NCBI RefSeq assembly: GCF_013314975.1
Contig: NZ_JABTYH010000018.1
Span: 18,020-82,019 of the forward strand
Origin: Pseudarthrobacter oxydans
GTDB taxonomy: Bacteria > Actinomycetota > Actinomycetes > Actinomycetales > Micrococcaceae
DNA length: 64,000 bases
Direction: 5' to 3'
In this document: piece by piece, positions 17,909 to 26,709 of the stretch
Layout: each line of letters starts with the position of its first letter
Position numbering within the stretch: position 1 is the first letter of the stretch
Position numbers and translations under genes: made by a program
Notes under the pieces: generated by a model
Databases searched by the model: none
What the model saw: only the letters and a program-made list of their open reading frames with translations
Told to the model about the DNA's origin: nothing

Positions 17909-18826
17909 CTAGGCCTCCTTCAGGGACAAGGGCTCGGCAGGCAGTCCCGGAGGATGGACTGCCTGCAGATGCCCATGCCCGAAGACGGGCCCGGGACGGG
18001 GACGTTTGGGAACCAGCGGGGCCTCCGCGGGGTGCCTGACCTGGCGGATTGCCCAGGGTACGAGGTATTCGCGGGCCCAGGCGATGTCCTTGGCCCGGGC
18101 TTCCTTCCAGTTGCGGGGCGGGAGCGCCTTGGGCTGCAAGGGTTCAAGGCTGTGGGGAACGGCCAGCGCCTGCAGCACTCCCAAGGCTATGGTGTGGTGG
18201 CCCAGCGGCGAGAAGTGCAGGCGGTCAGGGTCCCACATGCCGGGCCTGGTGAGGTCACGCAGGCACCACAGGTCAACCATCACAGCGTTATGCCGGGCGG
18301 CCACCACGTGCAGGTTTTCGTTGAGGATGGCCACTTTGCCGCGTATCTGGCCGAAGACCGGTGTGGCGCCCCAGTCGGGACCGGCGAAGAGGACCACAGT
18401 GGCCCCGGAACGGGTGAGCTGCTCCACTCCGGCGTCGATCTTCTCGGCCAGCTTGTCCGGATCGCTGCGGCGGAACACAATGTCGTTGCCGCCGGCGGAG
18501 AGCGTCACCAGGTCAGGCTGTGCGGCGAGCGCCGGCCCCACCTGCTGATCCAGGATCTGCTGCAGCCGCAGGCCCCGGATCGCGAGGTTGGCATAGGCGA
18601 AATCCGGCTGTCCCGCGCTGAGTTCCTCGGCCACCCTGTCAGCCCAGCCCCGTAGCCCGCCCTGGTTCTTGGGCTCGGGATCCCCCACCCCCTCCGTGAA
18701 GGAGTCGCCGAGTGCCACATAGCGGTGCCACGGGTGATGCCCTGGTCCAGGAGCCTGTTCCGCCGGGCTTGCCATATCCAGGCCAACCGGCCAGCCGGGC
18801 GACTGCTCCTGCTTCGGCGTTGTCAT
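17909..18826 (-). CDS. SGNH/GDSL hydrolase
   Basis: A 305-residue esterase-fold hydrolase. Block I GDSFTEG carries the nucleophilic Ser, block III is GGND and block V DRLHFSPLGH has the catalytic Asp and His. No signal peptide is visible, so it is probably cytoplasmic. Members remove acyl groups from lipids, sugars or peptidoglycan precursors; the substrate is unknown. Its first codon overlaps the last bases of the GAF-ANTAR gene (ATGA-type overlap), so the two are translated together. Confidence 0.85.
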   Translation of the reverse strand: MTTPKQEQSPGWPVGLDMASPAEQAPGPGHHPWHRYVALGDSFTEGVGDPEPKNQGGLRGWADRVAEELSAGQPDFAYANLAIRGLRLQQILDQQVGPALAAQPDLVTLSAGGNDIVFRRSDPDKLAEKIDAGVEQLTRSGATVVLFAGPDWGATPVFGQIRGKVAILNENLHVVAARHNAVMVDLWCLRDLTRPGMWDPDRLHFSPLGHHTIALGVLQALAVPHSLEPLQPKALPPRNWKEARAKDIAWAREYLVPWAIRQVRHPAEAPLVPKRPRPGPVFGHGHLQAVHPPGLPAEPLSLKEA

Positions 18827-19722
18827 GCCGTCCTCCCTTCCGCGGTGCGGGATGCGTCCTTGCCCCGCCCGGCCCTCCGCCGGCGGGGCTGTTCCTCCTG
18901 CTCCAGCTCGGCTGGGGGCAGCAGGCGGAAGTCCGCGACGCCGTCGGGCGTTCCTTGCCTGAGCCCGGCGGGCTCCCTGCCGGGCTCCCCGGGCATGGGG
19001 TTCTCCCTCCCGGGACCCGGCGCAACAACGTTCAGCGCGGCATCGCGCAGGTCGAGTTCGTGGTGCACCGCCTGTGTCTGCAGGAACCGCAGTGCCCCCT
19101 CGCGGCTGAGGCCGTACTCGTCCATGAGGCTGCGCACCGCCAGGTCCACCAGGACAAGGGAGCTTTGCACGACGGCGATGCCCGCTTTGGCCTCGGCGCG
19201 TTCGGCCGTGCGCACCACAACACGCAGGGCCCGGGCCACATGGTGCGCGTAGCTGCGGCTTCGGAGAAGGTCGTCGCTGCTGAAGGCGTGCGGGACGGCG
19301 GCGTAGAGGTTGATGGCGGCGCTCGTCCCGCCTTCGGAGGCGATCGGCATGGACAGGAGCGACTGGACCCCATGGCCGGCGGCCGCGCTGGCGTACCCGG
19401 GCCAGCGCCGGTCCCGGCTGACGTCGGACAGCAGCACGAATTCGCCGGTACGGAGGGCTTCGAGGGCCGGTCCGTCAGCGAAGGAGCACTGTTCCTGGTT
19501 TGCTTCGAGTGCTCTCTCGGTGCTGGCGGCGACGGTGTGTGCCTGTCCCAGGCGGAAGAGCGTGGCCGCCCAGCTGATGCCGCGCTGCTCGCCCCTGATG
19601 TCCGCCATGAAGTCACGGGTGACTTCCCAGAGGTACGTTTCGACGTCCTTGCTGTCGAACACCTGTTCCGGGGGTACTGGAAGGGGTCCCCAGCCGAGCT
19701 GCGCTGCGGGTTCAGCCGCCAT
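18823..19722 (-). CDS. GAF and ANTAR domain regulator
   Basis: A 299-residue cytoplasmic protein. A GAF sensor domain at about 45-175 is followed by an ANTAR-type three-helix segment near 185-235 (LAVRSLMDEYGLSREGALRFL). ANTAR domains bind paired RNA hairpins and prevent transcription termination. The tail is charged and disordered. In actinobacteria GAF-ANTAR proteins often act in stress responses. The ligand and RNA target are unknown. It forms an operon with the SGNH hydrolase. Confidence 0.8.
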   Translation of the reverse strand: MAAEPAAQLGWGPLPVPPEQVFDSKDVETYLWEVTRDFMADIRGEQRGISWAATLFRLGQAHTVAASTERALEANQEQCSFADGPALEALRTGEFVLLSDVSRDRRWPGYASAAAGHGVQSLLSMPIASEGGTSAAINLYAAVPHAFSSDDLLRSRSYAHHVARALRVVVRTAERAEAKAGIAVVQSSLVLVDLAVRSLMDEYGLSREGALRFLQTQAVHHELDLRDAALNVVAPGPGRENPMPGEPGREPAGLRQGTPDGVADFRLLPPAELEQEEQPRRRRAGRGKDASRTAEGRTA

Positions 19723-19873
19723 GATTTACGCCTTGGTTGAAGCGCTCCGGCCTACTGCAAAACCTCTTTCTAAGAATACGTCTCCAGCGCGTTTCAAGGG
19801 AGGGGCAGTGCGTTCCGGCCTGCGGGGTTCACACCGTGGACACACGGCATCGCAGGCGCCCCCCGACATGAAA

Positions 19874-19920
19874 AAGGCCTCCGCGGCGTGGTTCGCAGGG
19901 AACCACGCCGCGGAGGCCTT
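19874..19920 (-). terminator. Rho-independent terminator
   Basis: A perfect 21-bp stem (19874-19894 with 19900-19920) and five-base loop, followed on the minus strand by a run of five T. It lies 44 bases after the end of the acidic-protein gene at 19964 and so closes the SDR-acidic protein operon. Confidence 0.9.
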
Positions 19921-19963
19921 CAGGGACGGCGGTTACCGCCCCCAGGGAGCGGCAGCCGTCCCG

Positions 19964-20317
19964 TTACCCGGCGTCGAAGCTCTCGCCGCCGTCGTCGTTC
20001 GGTGATTTCTCCTCGGGCAGGTCGTTGCCGCTGCCGTCCGGAAGGCCGGCGGCTTCCTGGCCGGACTCGGACGAGACCGGGGCCGAGCCCTGAGAGTCGT
20101 CGTTGGACTCATCAATCTCGGCGGCGCTGGAGGGAAGATCAACGTCGCGGGGCACGGGATCCGCCTCCGGATCGGACTGCGGCTCGTTGGTGTCGGCGCC
20201 GCCCGCGCCGGAACCGTTCACTGGCGCCTGGGATCCGCCCATCTCCTGCTCGGCGGTGGGAGTGCCGTAGCCGCCCGGGTCCGATTCGGGCTGGGCATGC
20301 TGGTTTTCCTGCGTCAT
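19964..20317 (-). CDS. Acidic disordered hypothetical protein
   Basis: A 117-residue protein dominated by Asp, Glu, Gly, Ser and Pro with almost no hydrophobic residues, so it is probably disordered throughout. There is no signal peptide or domain I recognise. AGGAGGAAATC before the ATG is a strong ribosome site, which argues that it is really made. It lies 55 bp downstream of an SDR gene on the same strand and ahead of a strong terminator. Similar acidic small proteins occur elsewhere in this window (31568). Confidence 0.7.
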   Translation of the reverse strand: MTQENQHAQPESDPGGYGTPTAEQEMGGSQAPVNGSGAGGADTNEPQSDPEADPVPRDVDLPSSAAEIDESNDDSQGSAPVSSESGQEAAGLPDGSGNDLPEEKSPNDDGGESFDAG

Positions 20318-20372
20318 GATTTCCTCCTGTTGTCGGTTCGGATGAAGCTGTCCTGCTGGCGTGGATACAGCG

Positions 20373-21272
20373 TTAGAGGCCCTTGCCGCCGGTTACCGGC
20401 AGCACTGCCCCGGAAATGTAGGAGCCGTCCTCGGAGGCCAGCAGCACATAGGCGGCCGCGAGCTCGGCCGGCTGGCCGGCCCGTTCCAGTGGCGTGTCCT
20501 GGCCGAACGTGGGGAGTTTGTCCGGCCATTCCGTTGCCGGGATCAGCGGGGTCCAGATGGGCCCGGGGGCTACGGCGTTGACCCTGATGCCCTTGGGCCC
20601 GAGTTCCTGTGCCAGCGCCTTGGTGAACGCCACCTGGGCGGCCTTGGTCATGGCGTAGTCGATCAGCGCCGGGGACGGGTTGAAAGCCTGGATCGATGCC
20701 GTGGTGATGATGGACGCGCCCGGCTTCAAATGGGGTACCGCGGCCCGCGCCGTCCACAGCAGGGAGTAGAGGTTGGTCTTGAAGACCCGGTCGAATTCCT
20801 CGGTGGGCAGCGACTCCAGGCTTTCGCGGTTCTTTTGGTACGCGGCGTTCAGGACCACCACGTCCAGCCGGCCGAATCCGGACGCGGTTTCCTCAGCGAT
20901 GCGGGTGCTGAAATCCTCTTCCCGGCCGTCTCCCGCAAACAGCAGGACCCGCTGGCCGGCCTTGCGGATCCAGTCTGCGGTGTCCTGCGCGTCCTCTTCC
21001 TCTTCCGGAAGGTAGGAGATGGCTACGTCGGCGCCCTCACGCGCGAAGGCGATCGCGGCGGCCTTGCCGATTCCGGAATCGCCGCCCGTGATGAGGGCGG
21101 CCTTGCCCTGGAGTTTGCCGTGCCCCTCGTAGCTCAGTTCCCCGTGGTCAGGCTTCGGGTCCATCGGCGCCGTGAGCCCGGGCTGCTTCTGCTCCTGCTC
21201 CGGGAACGGTCCGGAGTGGTAGCCGCCCCGGGGATCCTTTGGCTGGTCCTTCTGCTTGTCTGTGTCGCTCAT
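20373..21272 (-). CDS. SDR family oxidoreductase (general-stress-protein-39 type)
   Basis: A 299-residue short-chain dehydrogenase. A polar N-terminal extension of about 45 residues (GGYHSGPFPEQEQ) precedes the Rossmann fold, as in the Bacillus GSP39/YdaD group. TGGDSGIGKAAA binds NAD(P), NAA is replaced by LNAAYQ, and the catalytic Tyr and Lys are in YAMTKAA. The C-terminus SGAVLPVTGGKGL fits the group. The substrate is unknown; relatives are stress-induced. ATG 21272 has AGGCGGA upstream. It is divergent from the DUF6328 gene. Confidence 0.88.
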   Translation of the reverse strand: MSDTDKQKDQPKDPRGGYHSGPFPEQEQKQPGLTAPMDPKPDHGELSYEGHGKLQGKAALITGGDSGIGKAAAIAFAREGADVAISYLPEEEEDAQDTADWIRKAGQRVLLFAGDGREEDFSTRIAEETASGFGRLDVVVLNAAYQKNRESLESLPTEEFDRVFKTNLYSLLWTARAAVPHLKPGASIITTASIQAFNPSPALIDYAMTKAAQVAFTKALAQELGPKGIRVNAVAPGPIWTPLIPATEWPDKLPTFGQDTPLERAGQPAELAAAYVLLASEDGSYISGAVLPVTGGKGL

Positions 21273-21297
21273 AGTCCGCCTGCTCACTGTGTCGGTT

Positions 21298-21331
21298 TTC
21301 GAAGAGCTCCGCCGTGCACCTGCTCTTCGAA
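21298..21331. promoter_or_regulatory. Inverted repeat TTCGAAGAGC between divergent genes
   Basis: TTCGAAGAGC (21298-21307) and GCTCTTCGAA (21322-21331) form a perfect 10-bp inverted repeat with a 14-base spacer, 26 bases upstream of the SDR start. It is placed to act as an operator or as a leader hairpin of the SDR transcript. Confidence 0.5.
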
Positions 21332-21476
21332 GCTATCCCGGCCGGAGGAACAAAGTCCACCGATCGGAGCGAATAATCAGTAAACTTATCAAATGTAGGT
21401 CGCGGTGCAACGCCTGCCGTGTTTCCGGGCACGGGAAGAGCAGAAAGGGAGCGGGCAGGCGGAGGAAGGAGAGGCA

Positions 21477-21998
21477 ATGTCCGAGGTGGAGGATTACACG
21501 GGCAGGACGGGCAGGAACGAAACCCGTGAGGAGCAGCTGGACCGCAACTGGGCCGAACTGCTGCAGGAGATGCGGGTGCTGCAGATGGGCGTCCAGATCC
21601 TGGCCGGATTCCTGCTCACGCTCCCCTTCCAGGAGCGCTTTGAAATACTTGACGATTTCCAGGTTGGCCTCTACCTCACCAACGTGGTGATTGCTGCGCT
21701 CACCACCGCGCTCATCCTCCTTCCGGTCAGCGTGCACCGGAGGCTCTTCCGGAAGCGGCTCAAGGAAACCCTGGTAGCCAGCGGGGACACCATCGCAAAA
21801 ATCACCCTTGCGGGAATCGCGCTGTTGAGTGCGGGTACCGCTGCGCTGGTTTTCGACGTGACCGCCGGACGTACGGCCGGCCTCACAGCCGGCGGAGCGC
21901 TGATGGCGGTGATGGTGGTCCTGCTGGTCTACGTCCCCGTACACCTGAACAGGCGCGCCGCCGCGGGGCAGGGATCGCCCCACCCGAACGGGGAATAG
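21477..21998 (+). CDS. DUF6328 family membrane protein
   Basis: A 173-residue membrane protein. Residues 1-30 are charged with the segment REEQLDRNWAELLQEMRV that marks this family. Four hydrophobic helices follow at about 38-55, 63-85, 105-127 and 133-158. ATG 21477 has AAGGAGAGGC upstream. The next gene starts two bases after the stop, so the pair is surely cotranscribed. The family function is not known. Confidence 0.8.
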   Translation: MSEVEDYTGRTGRNETREEQLDRNWAELLQEMRVLQMGVQILAGFLLTLPFQERFEILDDFQVGLYLTNVVIAALTTALILLPVSVHRRLFRKRLKETLVASGDTIAKITLAGIALLSAGTAALVFDVTAGRTAGLTAGGALMAVMVVLLVYVPVHLNRRAAAGQGSPHPNGE

Positions 21999-22000
21999 CC

Positions 22001-22663
22001 ATGGCCAGGTGGATCAAGGAGCACGGGCTGCTCCTGGTCAATGCCGGGCTGTTCCTGGCTTTCCTGGCCGGGATGATCCTGACGGGGGCAGCCAACTACA
22101 GCGAGGAACAACAGGCGCACGGGGGCTCCGCCGTGTCAGTCCTGCAGTTTATGGCCACCGGGGAATTCGTTGAAGCCACCTTTGAAAACTGGGAGAGCGA
22201 GTTCCTGCAGATGGCCATGTACGTGGTCCTGACGGTGTTCCTGTTCCAGAAGGGCTCCTCCGAATCCAAGCCGGTCGGCACAGCCGCGCCCCAGGATGAG
22301 GATCCCCGCCAGGCCGCCATCAGCAAGGCCACCCCGTGGCCCGTGAAGCGGGGCGGCGCCGTGCTGAAGGTGTATGAGCATACGCTGTCGATACTCCTGT
22401 TTGCCCTCTTCCTGGGATCGTTCGCCGCGCATGCGCTGGGCGGCGCGCAGGCGTACAACGAGGAACAGCAAAGCCACGGGCAGCCCTCTGTCACCGCCCT
22501 CCAGTACATGGGCACCAGCCGGTTCTGGTTCGAGTCCTTCCAGAACTGGCAAAGCGAATTCCTGGCCGTCGCCGTCCTCGTGGGGGCGTCCGTTTACCTT
22601 CGCGAGAAGGGGTCGCCGGAATCCAAGCCCGTTGCGGAACCCCATCACGACACCGGCACCTGA
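22001..22663 (+). CDS. DUF6766 family membrane protein with internal duplication
   Basis: A 220-residue protein made of two similar halves. Each half has a membrane helix, then an outside segment, YSEEQQAHG in the first and YNEEQQSHG in the second. Next comes a shared FENWESEFL or FQNWQSEFL segment, a second helix, and finally KGSSESKPV or KGSPESKPV. Four helices in total are expected. The duplication is plain in the sequence and must be ancient, because the halves differ at many positions. It follows the DUF6328 gene with 2 bp between. The function is unknown. Confidence 0.85.
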   Translation: MARWIKEHGLLLVNAGLFLAFLAGMILTGAANYSEEQQAHGGSAVSVLQFMATGEFVEATFENWESEFLQMAMYVVLTVFLFQKGSSESKPVGTAAPQDEDPRQAAISKATPWPVKRGGAVLKVYEHTLSILLFALFLGSFAAHALGGAQAYNEEQQSHGQPSVTALQYMGTSRFWFESFQNWQSEFLAVAVLVGASVYLREKGSPESKPVAEPHHDTGT

Positions 22664-22744
22664 ACCGATGTTCCAGGGTCACTGTCGCGCCGCGGGTCAT
22701 TGGCGGGAGCGCCCCGCTGACCCGCCCAGGTTTCCGCCGCGCTG

Positions 22745-23869
22745 CTAAGCGCCCTCGAGGACCTGGCTTGTTGCCCACGCCAGGTACTTGGCGGCATGGG
22801 CGACGGCGTCCTGGGGGCTGGGAGCCACGTCCAGCAGCTGCGCGGCAGCCACCACCCCGTGTTCAGCAAGCTCCTCGGGCGTCACCAGGATGCGGCCGGC
22901 CACGACGATGACGGGAATCCCGCGCTCCCGTGCCGCGTCGGCGAGCGCGATGGGCGCTTTTCCGGTCAGGGACTGCGAGTCCATGGAGCCTTCCCCGGTG
23001 ATCACCAGGTCCGCGTCACCCAGTTGCCCGGCCAGGCCGGTGAGTCCCGCCACCAGCGCGAAGCCGCCTTCCAGCGTGGCACCGGTGAAGGCAAGGAACG
23101 ACGCCGGGAAGCCGCCGGCGGCGCCGGCGCCTGGGACGTTCACGTCCCGGCCGGTGGCCTCACGGAGGATGGACGCCCAGTTGCGGAGGCCGGCGTCGAG
23201 CAGTTCCACGGCGTCGGCGTCCGCGCCCTTTTGCGGCGAGAAGACGTGCGCGGCGCCGGACGTTCCATAGAGCGGATTCCTGACGTCCACGGCGATCCTG
23301 AAGGTGGTGGCGGCAAGCCGGGGATCCAGCCCGCTGGTGTCCAGTGCCGCGACATCGGCAAGTGACCCGCCACCCAGGGGCACCACGTTCCCGGCGGAGT
23401 CGAGCGGCTTAAGGCCCAGGGCGCGGAGGGCGCCACTGCCGCCGTCCGTCATGGCCGATCCGCCCAGGCCAAGCACGATCTCCGTGGCTCCGGCGTCCAA
23501 GGCAGCCGCAATGAGCTGTCCGCAGCCGTAGCTGTGGGCCCGGAGCGCGTTGGCCGGGGTGGGCTCCATCTCTGCAAGGCCGGAGGCCTGGGCCGTTTCG
23601 ATGACAGCGGTGACCTTGCCGTCGTCGGCCTTGTTGATGGCCCACGCGGCGCCGAGGGGGGCGAGGATGGGACCGACCACGGCGTTGAGCCGTTCCTCGA
23701 AGCCGGCGGCCACTGCCGCCTCCAATGTTCCCTCGCCGCCGTCGGCAATGGGGAACTGGGTGGCAACGGCCTCCGGGTACACGCGCAGCGCGCCTTCCGC
23801 GATGGCAGCAGCGGCTTCAGCCGCCGTCAGGGAACCCTTGAACTTGTCCGGAGCAATAAGAATGCGCAT
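22745..23869 (-). CDS. Glycerate 2-kinase
   Basis: Phosphorylates D-glycerate (GlxK/GarK family), feeding glyoxylate or serine-derived carbon into glycolysis. The 374-residue form starts MRILIAPDKFKGSL, the conserved family start. It contains PIADGGEGT, the LGLGGSAMTDGG loop and DLVITGEGSMDSQS near the C-terminus. An in-frame ATG at 23920 would add 17 residues that do not look like the family, and no clear ribosome site decides between them. It converges on the DUF6766 gene. Confidence 0.9.
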   Translation of the reverse strand: MRILIAPDKFKGSLTAAEAAAAIAEGALRVYPEAVATQFPIADGGEGTLEAAVAAGFEERLNAVVGPILAPLGAAWAINKADDGKVTAVIETAQASGLAEMEPTPANALRAHSYGCGQLIAAALDAGATEIVLGLGGSAMTDGGSGALRALGLKPLDSAGNVVPLGGGSLADVAALDTSGLDPRLAATTFRIAVDVRNPLYGTSGAAHVFSPQKGADADAVELLDAGLRNWASILREATGRDVNVPGAGAAGGFPASFLAFTGATLEGGFALVAGLTGLAGQLGDADLVITGEGSMDSQSLTGKAPIALADAARERGIPVIVVAGRILVTPEELAEHGVVAAAQLLDVAPSPQDAVAHAAKYLAWATSQVLEGA

Positions 23870-23956
23870 GCGCTCCATCATGCCAGCAGTCGACGGGAAA
23901 GCGCTTGCCGAATCCGTCATCCGGACAGCTCGCCCACCGCACCGCAGCCGTACGGC

Positions 23957-24766
23957 CTACCCTTCGCGCCACTCCTGGCTGGTGATGTGGGATCCGGCCT
24001 GCGGCCCCATCTGCAGCATCCCGCCATCCACCGCCCAGGAGGCGCCGTTCACGTAGCTGGAAGCAGGCGAGGCCAGGAAGGCAATAACGGCGGCAACTTC
24101 CCGCGCGTCACCGGGCCTGCCCAGCGGGACACCCGGCCGGTCCTTGGTGGCGGCGTCCTCATTTTCCTGTCCGGTCACGGGTGTGGCGATCTCCCCCGGC
24201 GCCACACTGTTGGCAGTAATGCCGTGCTCGGCAAGCTCAAGCGCCAGGGTCTTCATGAGTCCGCCGAGGCCGTGCTTGGACGCGTCGTAGGCGGCGGCCC
24301 CTACCCTCGGCTGGAATTCATGGACGCTGGTGACGGCAATGAGGCGCCCGCCCCGGCCCGCCTTTACCATCCGGCGGGCAGCGGCCTGGAGGCACACAAA
24401 CGCGCCGTTGAGGTTGGTGTCCAGGGTGCGCATCCAGGTGTCGACGTCGATGTCCAGGAACTTGGTCCCGTCGCCGGTTCCGGCATTGTTGACGAAGACG
24501 TCCACTCCGCCCAGCCCCTCCGCCAGCTCGTCGACGACGGCCGCGGCGGCATGGAGGTCAGTGGTATCAAGCTGCCGCACCACGGCCTTGCGGCCCAGGC
24601 CGCGGATCTCTTCCGCCGTACCCTCGGCCCCGGCCTTGTCCGAGTGCCAGGTGACGCCCACGTCCATTCCTGCCCGGGCCAGGGCGAAGGCGGCAGCCTT
24701 GCCTATGCCGGAGTCCGATCCGGTCACGATGGCGGTACGTGGCGTGAATCCTGCGGTGTCATGCAT
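23957..24766 (-). CDS. SDR family oxidoreductase
   Basis: A 269-residue classical short-chain dehydrogenase. TGSDSGIGKAAA is the nucleotide loop, VNNAG the structural motif, and YDASKHG holds the catalytic Tyr and Lys. It ends with YVNGASWAVDGG. Such enzymes oxidise or reduce alcohols and ketones with NAD(P)H; the substrate is unknown. It is upstream of glycerate kinase on the same strand with a 36 to 87-bp gap depending on the kinase start, so cotranscription is possible. Confidence 0.87.
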   Translation of the reverse strand: MHDTAGFTPRTAIVTGSDSGIGKAAAFALARAGMDVGVTWHSDKAGAEGTAEEIRGLGRKAVVRQLDTTDLHAAAAVVDELAEGLGGVDVFVNNAGTGDGTKFLDIDVDTWMRTLDTNLNGAFVCLQAAARRMVKAGRGGRLIAVTSVHEFQPRVGAAAYDASKHGLGGLMKTLALELAEHGITANSVAPGEIATPVTGQENEDAATKDRPGVPLGRPGDAREVAAVIAFLASPASSYVNGASWAVDGGMLQMGPQAGSHITSQEWREG

Positions 24767-24866
24767 GGCGGCAGCCTTTCAGTCGGTCATGCATCCAACG
24801 CGTGGAGCATTCAGGTGGTGGGGCATTCGGTGGACGAAGCCTTCAGCGGGAGATGGCTCCAGCGGC

Positions 24867-25286
24867 TCAGGCCGGGCGGCGGAGCTCCGGCGACGGCGGG
24901 TACTCGCCGTTCCGCGGAGCTTCCGGCTCTTCCGGCACGGCCATCAGCGGGACTGCGAACGTCACCACCGGGCGGCCTTCCGGATCATCGGCCGACCGGA
25001 TGGTCAGGCTCCTGGTGCCCGGGGGCACCGAAGGGGTGAAGGTCTGCAGGTTCCGGGACTCCAGCGTGGCCGAGTCCCGGAAGGAATACTCGGTGCCGAA
25101 GTGGTCCTGCAGGATAAGGCGCGGCTCGGGGCCGTCGGCGGAGGCCAACTGGATGTTGACCACCAGCCCGGTAGCCCAGATTTCGACCGAAAGGATGGTG
25201 AACTCCGTGCGGTGGGTGACGTGCTGGCCGTAGGTCGGCGGCAGCAGCATCCCCCGAAGGCCGCCGGAGGGAATGAGTTTGCGCAT
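24867..25286 (-). CDS. Hypothetical protein, probably all-beta
   Basis: A 139-residue protein that I cannot place in a family. Residues 20-115 alternate hydrophobic and polar residues with short turns (TEFTILSVEIWATGLVVNI), which suggests an immunoglobulin-like or other beta-sandwich domain. The last 25 residues are Pro/Glu-rich. No signal peptide or membrane helix is present. Its neighbours on the same strand are an SDR gene downstream and a 48-residue frame upstream. Confidence 0.65.
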   Translation of the reverse strand: MRKLIPSGGLRGMLLPPTYGQHVTHRTEFTILSVEIWATGLVVNIQLASADGPEPRLILQDHFGTEYSFRDSATLESRNLQTFTPSVPPGTRSLTIRSADDPEGRPVVTFAVPLMAVPEEPEAPRNGEYPPSPELRRPA

Positions 25287-25375
25287 CGTGGTTCCTGTAG
25301 GTTCTGGGGCCGACGTTGGCGAAGCGGCGCCGGCCTGGAAGCCGGTGCCGGGCAGCGCGCGGCGGGCGGGGTGGC

Positions 25376-25522
25376 TTAGGCGTGGTCGCGGCCGGCGTTT
25401 TTCGGGCGGAAGAGCGGACCGCTGCGGGCCCTGCCGTCGCGGGGGCCGGCACCCAGGCCTTCGCCATGCCAGCCTGATGCAGGGCCGCTGATCCTCTTGC
25501 CCTTGCCCTTGCCCTGTTCCAC
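25376..25522 (-). CDS. Possible 48-aa Gly/Lys/Arg-rich small protein
   Basis: A GTG-started frame beginning VEQGKGKGKRISGP, with Gly, Arg and Lys throughout and ending KNAGRDHA. GGGGGAAAGG lies upstream as a plausible ribosome site. A TAAG-N4-CTTA palindrome like that before other small genes of this window lies about 30-45 bases before the start. It has no recognised domain. It could be a real small basic protein or chance. Confidence 0.4.
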   Translation of the reverse strand: MEQGKGKGKRISGPASGWHGEGLGAGPRDGRARSGPLFRPKNAGRDHA

Positions 25523-25552
25523 GGTAGCCAGCCTTTCCCCCGGAAGCTCTAA

Positions 25553-25568
25553 CTAGTAAGACTACTTA
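25553..25568 (-). promoter_or_regulatory. TAAG-N4-CTTA palindrome
   Basis: Read on the minus strand this is TAAGTAGTCTTACTAG, which keeps the TAAG....CTTA arms and following TA of the sites at 7760 and 31485. It lies just upstream of the 48-aa frame. Confidence 0.4.
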
Positions 25569-25679
25569 CCATGTAGCCTCCGGATCCTCCCTCGTGTCAA
25601 GGGCTTTGGATCTCTCTTGTGGAACAACTGTGGGGATCACCAACAGGAACCCGACAGCCCCCGGGGCGTGAACCCCTGC

Positions 25680-26576
25680 CTAACCCCGCGGGCGCAGCAC
25701 AGCGAAATAGCCCGGAACCCGGCTTTGCCCGTCCACCCCGGTCGTCGGGTTCGTTTCGATGGCCACCTCACCGTCGGCCAGGAGTTCCCAGGCCTCCGGC
25801 GGAAAGGCCCGCGAGCGCTCGTCCGGGCCGAAGTGGCCGGGCATGGGCAACCCGCGGATGGCCCGTTCCAGCGGGGCAGGGATGCTGCGGGTTGTGGCGC
25901 CGAGGTGGGAAACATACTGCACCGGGTTGCCTTGGAAATTGGTCTCCGCCAGGAACACCGTGCCGCGGCGTCCGGCCAGGAGCCGCAGGTTGTCCACCAT
26001 TGCCGCCTGGTCCGCTGCATCCAGGACGTGAAGGACGCCCCTGATGAAGACGTTCGCGTCGCCTTGGACGCTGAGTGCCCGCGCCGCTCCGGTCCCGGTC
26101 ATGTCCAGGGCCTGGTAACGGACCTTGGCTGCACCCCTGCCGGCCTGGGTCTCCGCGTCGGCATGGGCTACGGCGTGCCCGGATACGTCCACGCCCACGG
26201 CCTCGGTAAAAACGCCCGCCAGCGCCCTGGTGAAACGGCCATGCCCGCAGCCCACGTCAATGACGGGAAGTTCCCGGTCCAGGTATCGGAGCAGGACGTC
26301 CCTGTAACCAAGGAATTCGTTGTCCGTACCCGGGTCCCAGAGAATTTCGCTGCCGGCACCCTTCCCCCGGATGCCCGCCCAGTACGTGTCCCACGCCACC
26401 GGCCGGTCCTTGGGGGCAGAGCGGGACAGCCTGATGAGCTTGGGGAGCATCAGGTACTTCTGCAGGACGGAACGCACAGACTTTGCGGCTGGGGACTTCG
26501 CTGGGGAGGACACGGAAACAAATATAGGTGCCCCGCCACTCCCGGACGCGACCTGCCGGAATGTTGCAGGCCGCAT
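25680..26576 (-). CDS. Class I SAM-dependent methyltransferase
   Basis: About 298 residues. Motif I IDVGCGHGRFTRAL binds S-adenosylmethionine, followed by AVGVDVSG (acidic ribose contact) and VFIRGVLHVLD. A basic N-terminal segment of about 50 residues precedes the fold. The methyl acceptor is unknown. The start is uncertain: ATG 26576 is used here, but a GTG at 26513 also fits, and a TATATT just before that GTG could be a -10 box. It is divergent from the histidine kinase gene. Confidence 0.78.
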   Translation of the reverse strand: MRPATFRQVASGSGGAPIFVSVSSPAKSPAAKSVRSVLQKYLMLPKLIRLSRSAPKDRPVAWDTYWAGIRGKGAGSEILWDPGTDNEFLGYRDVLLRYLDRELPVIDVGCGHGRFTRALAGVFTEAVGVDVSGHAVAHADAETQAGRGAAKVRYQALDMTGTGAARALSVQGDANVFIRGVLHVLDAADQAAMVDNLRLLAGRRGTVFLAETNFQGNPVQYVSHLGATTRSIPAPLERAIRGLPMPGHFGPDERSRAFPPEAWELLADGEVAIETNPTTGVDGQSRVPGYFAVLRPRG

Positions 26577-26709
26577 GTCCGCGATTCCGGCACTTACCCG
26601 CCCGCGCGGGGCCGGGGAAAGCCCACCTCCCACTTAACGTGCGGCTTTCACTGAGCCGCCCGTCCGGCGTCGCCATACAATGTACTCAACTGGGAGGGAA
26701 GGGGGCACT

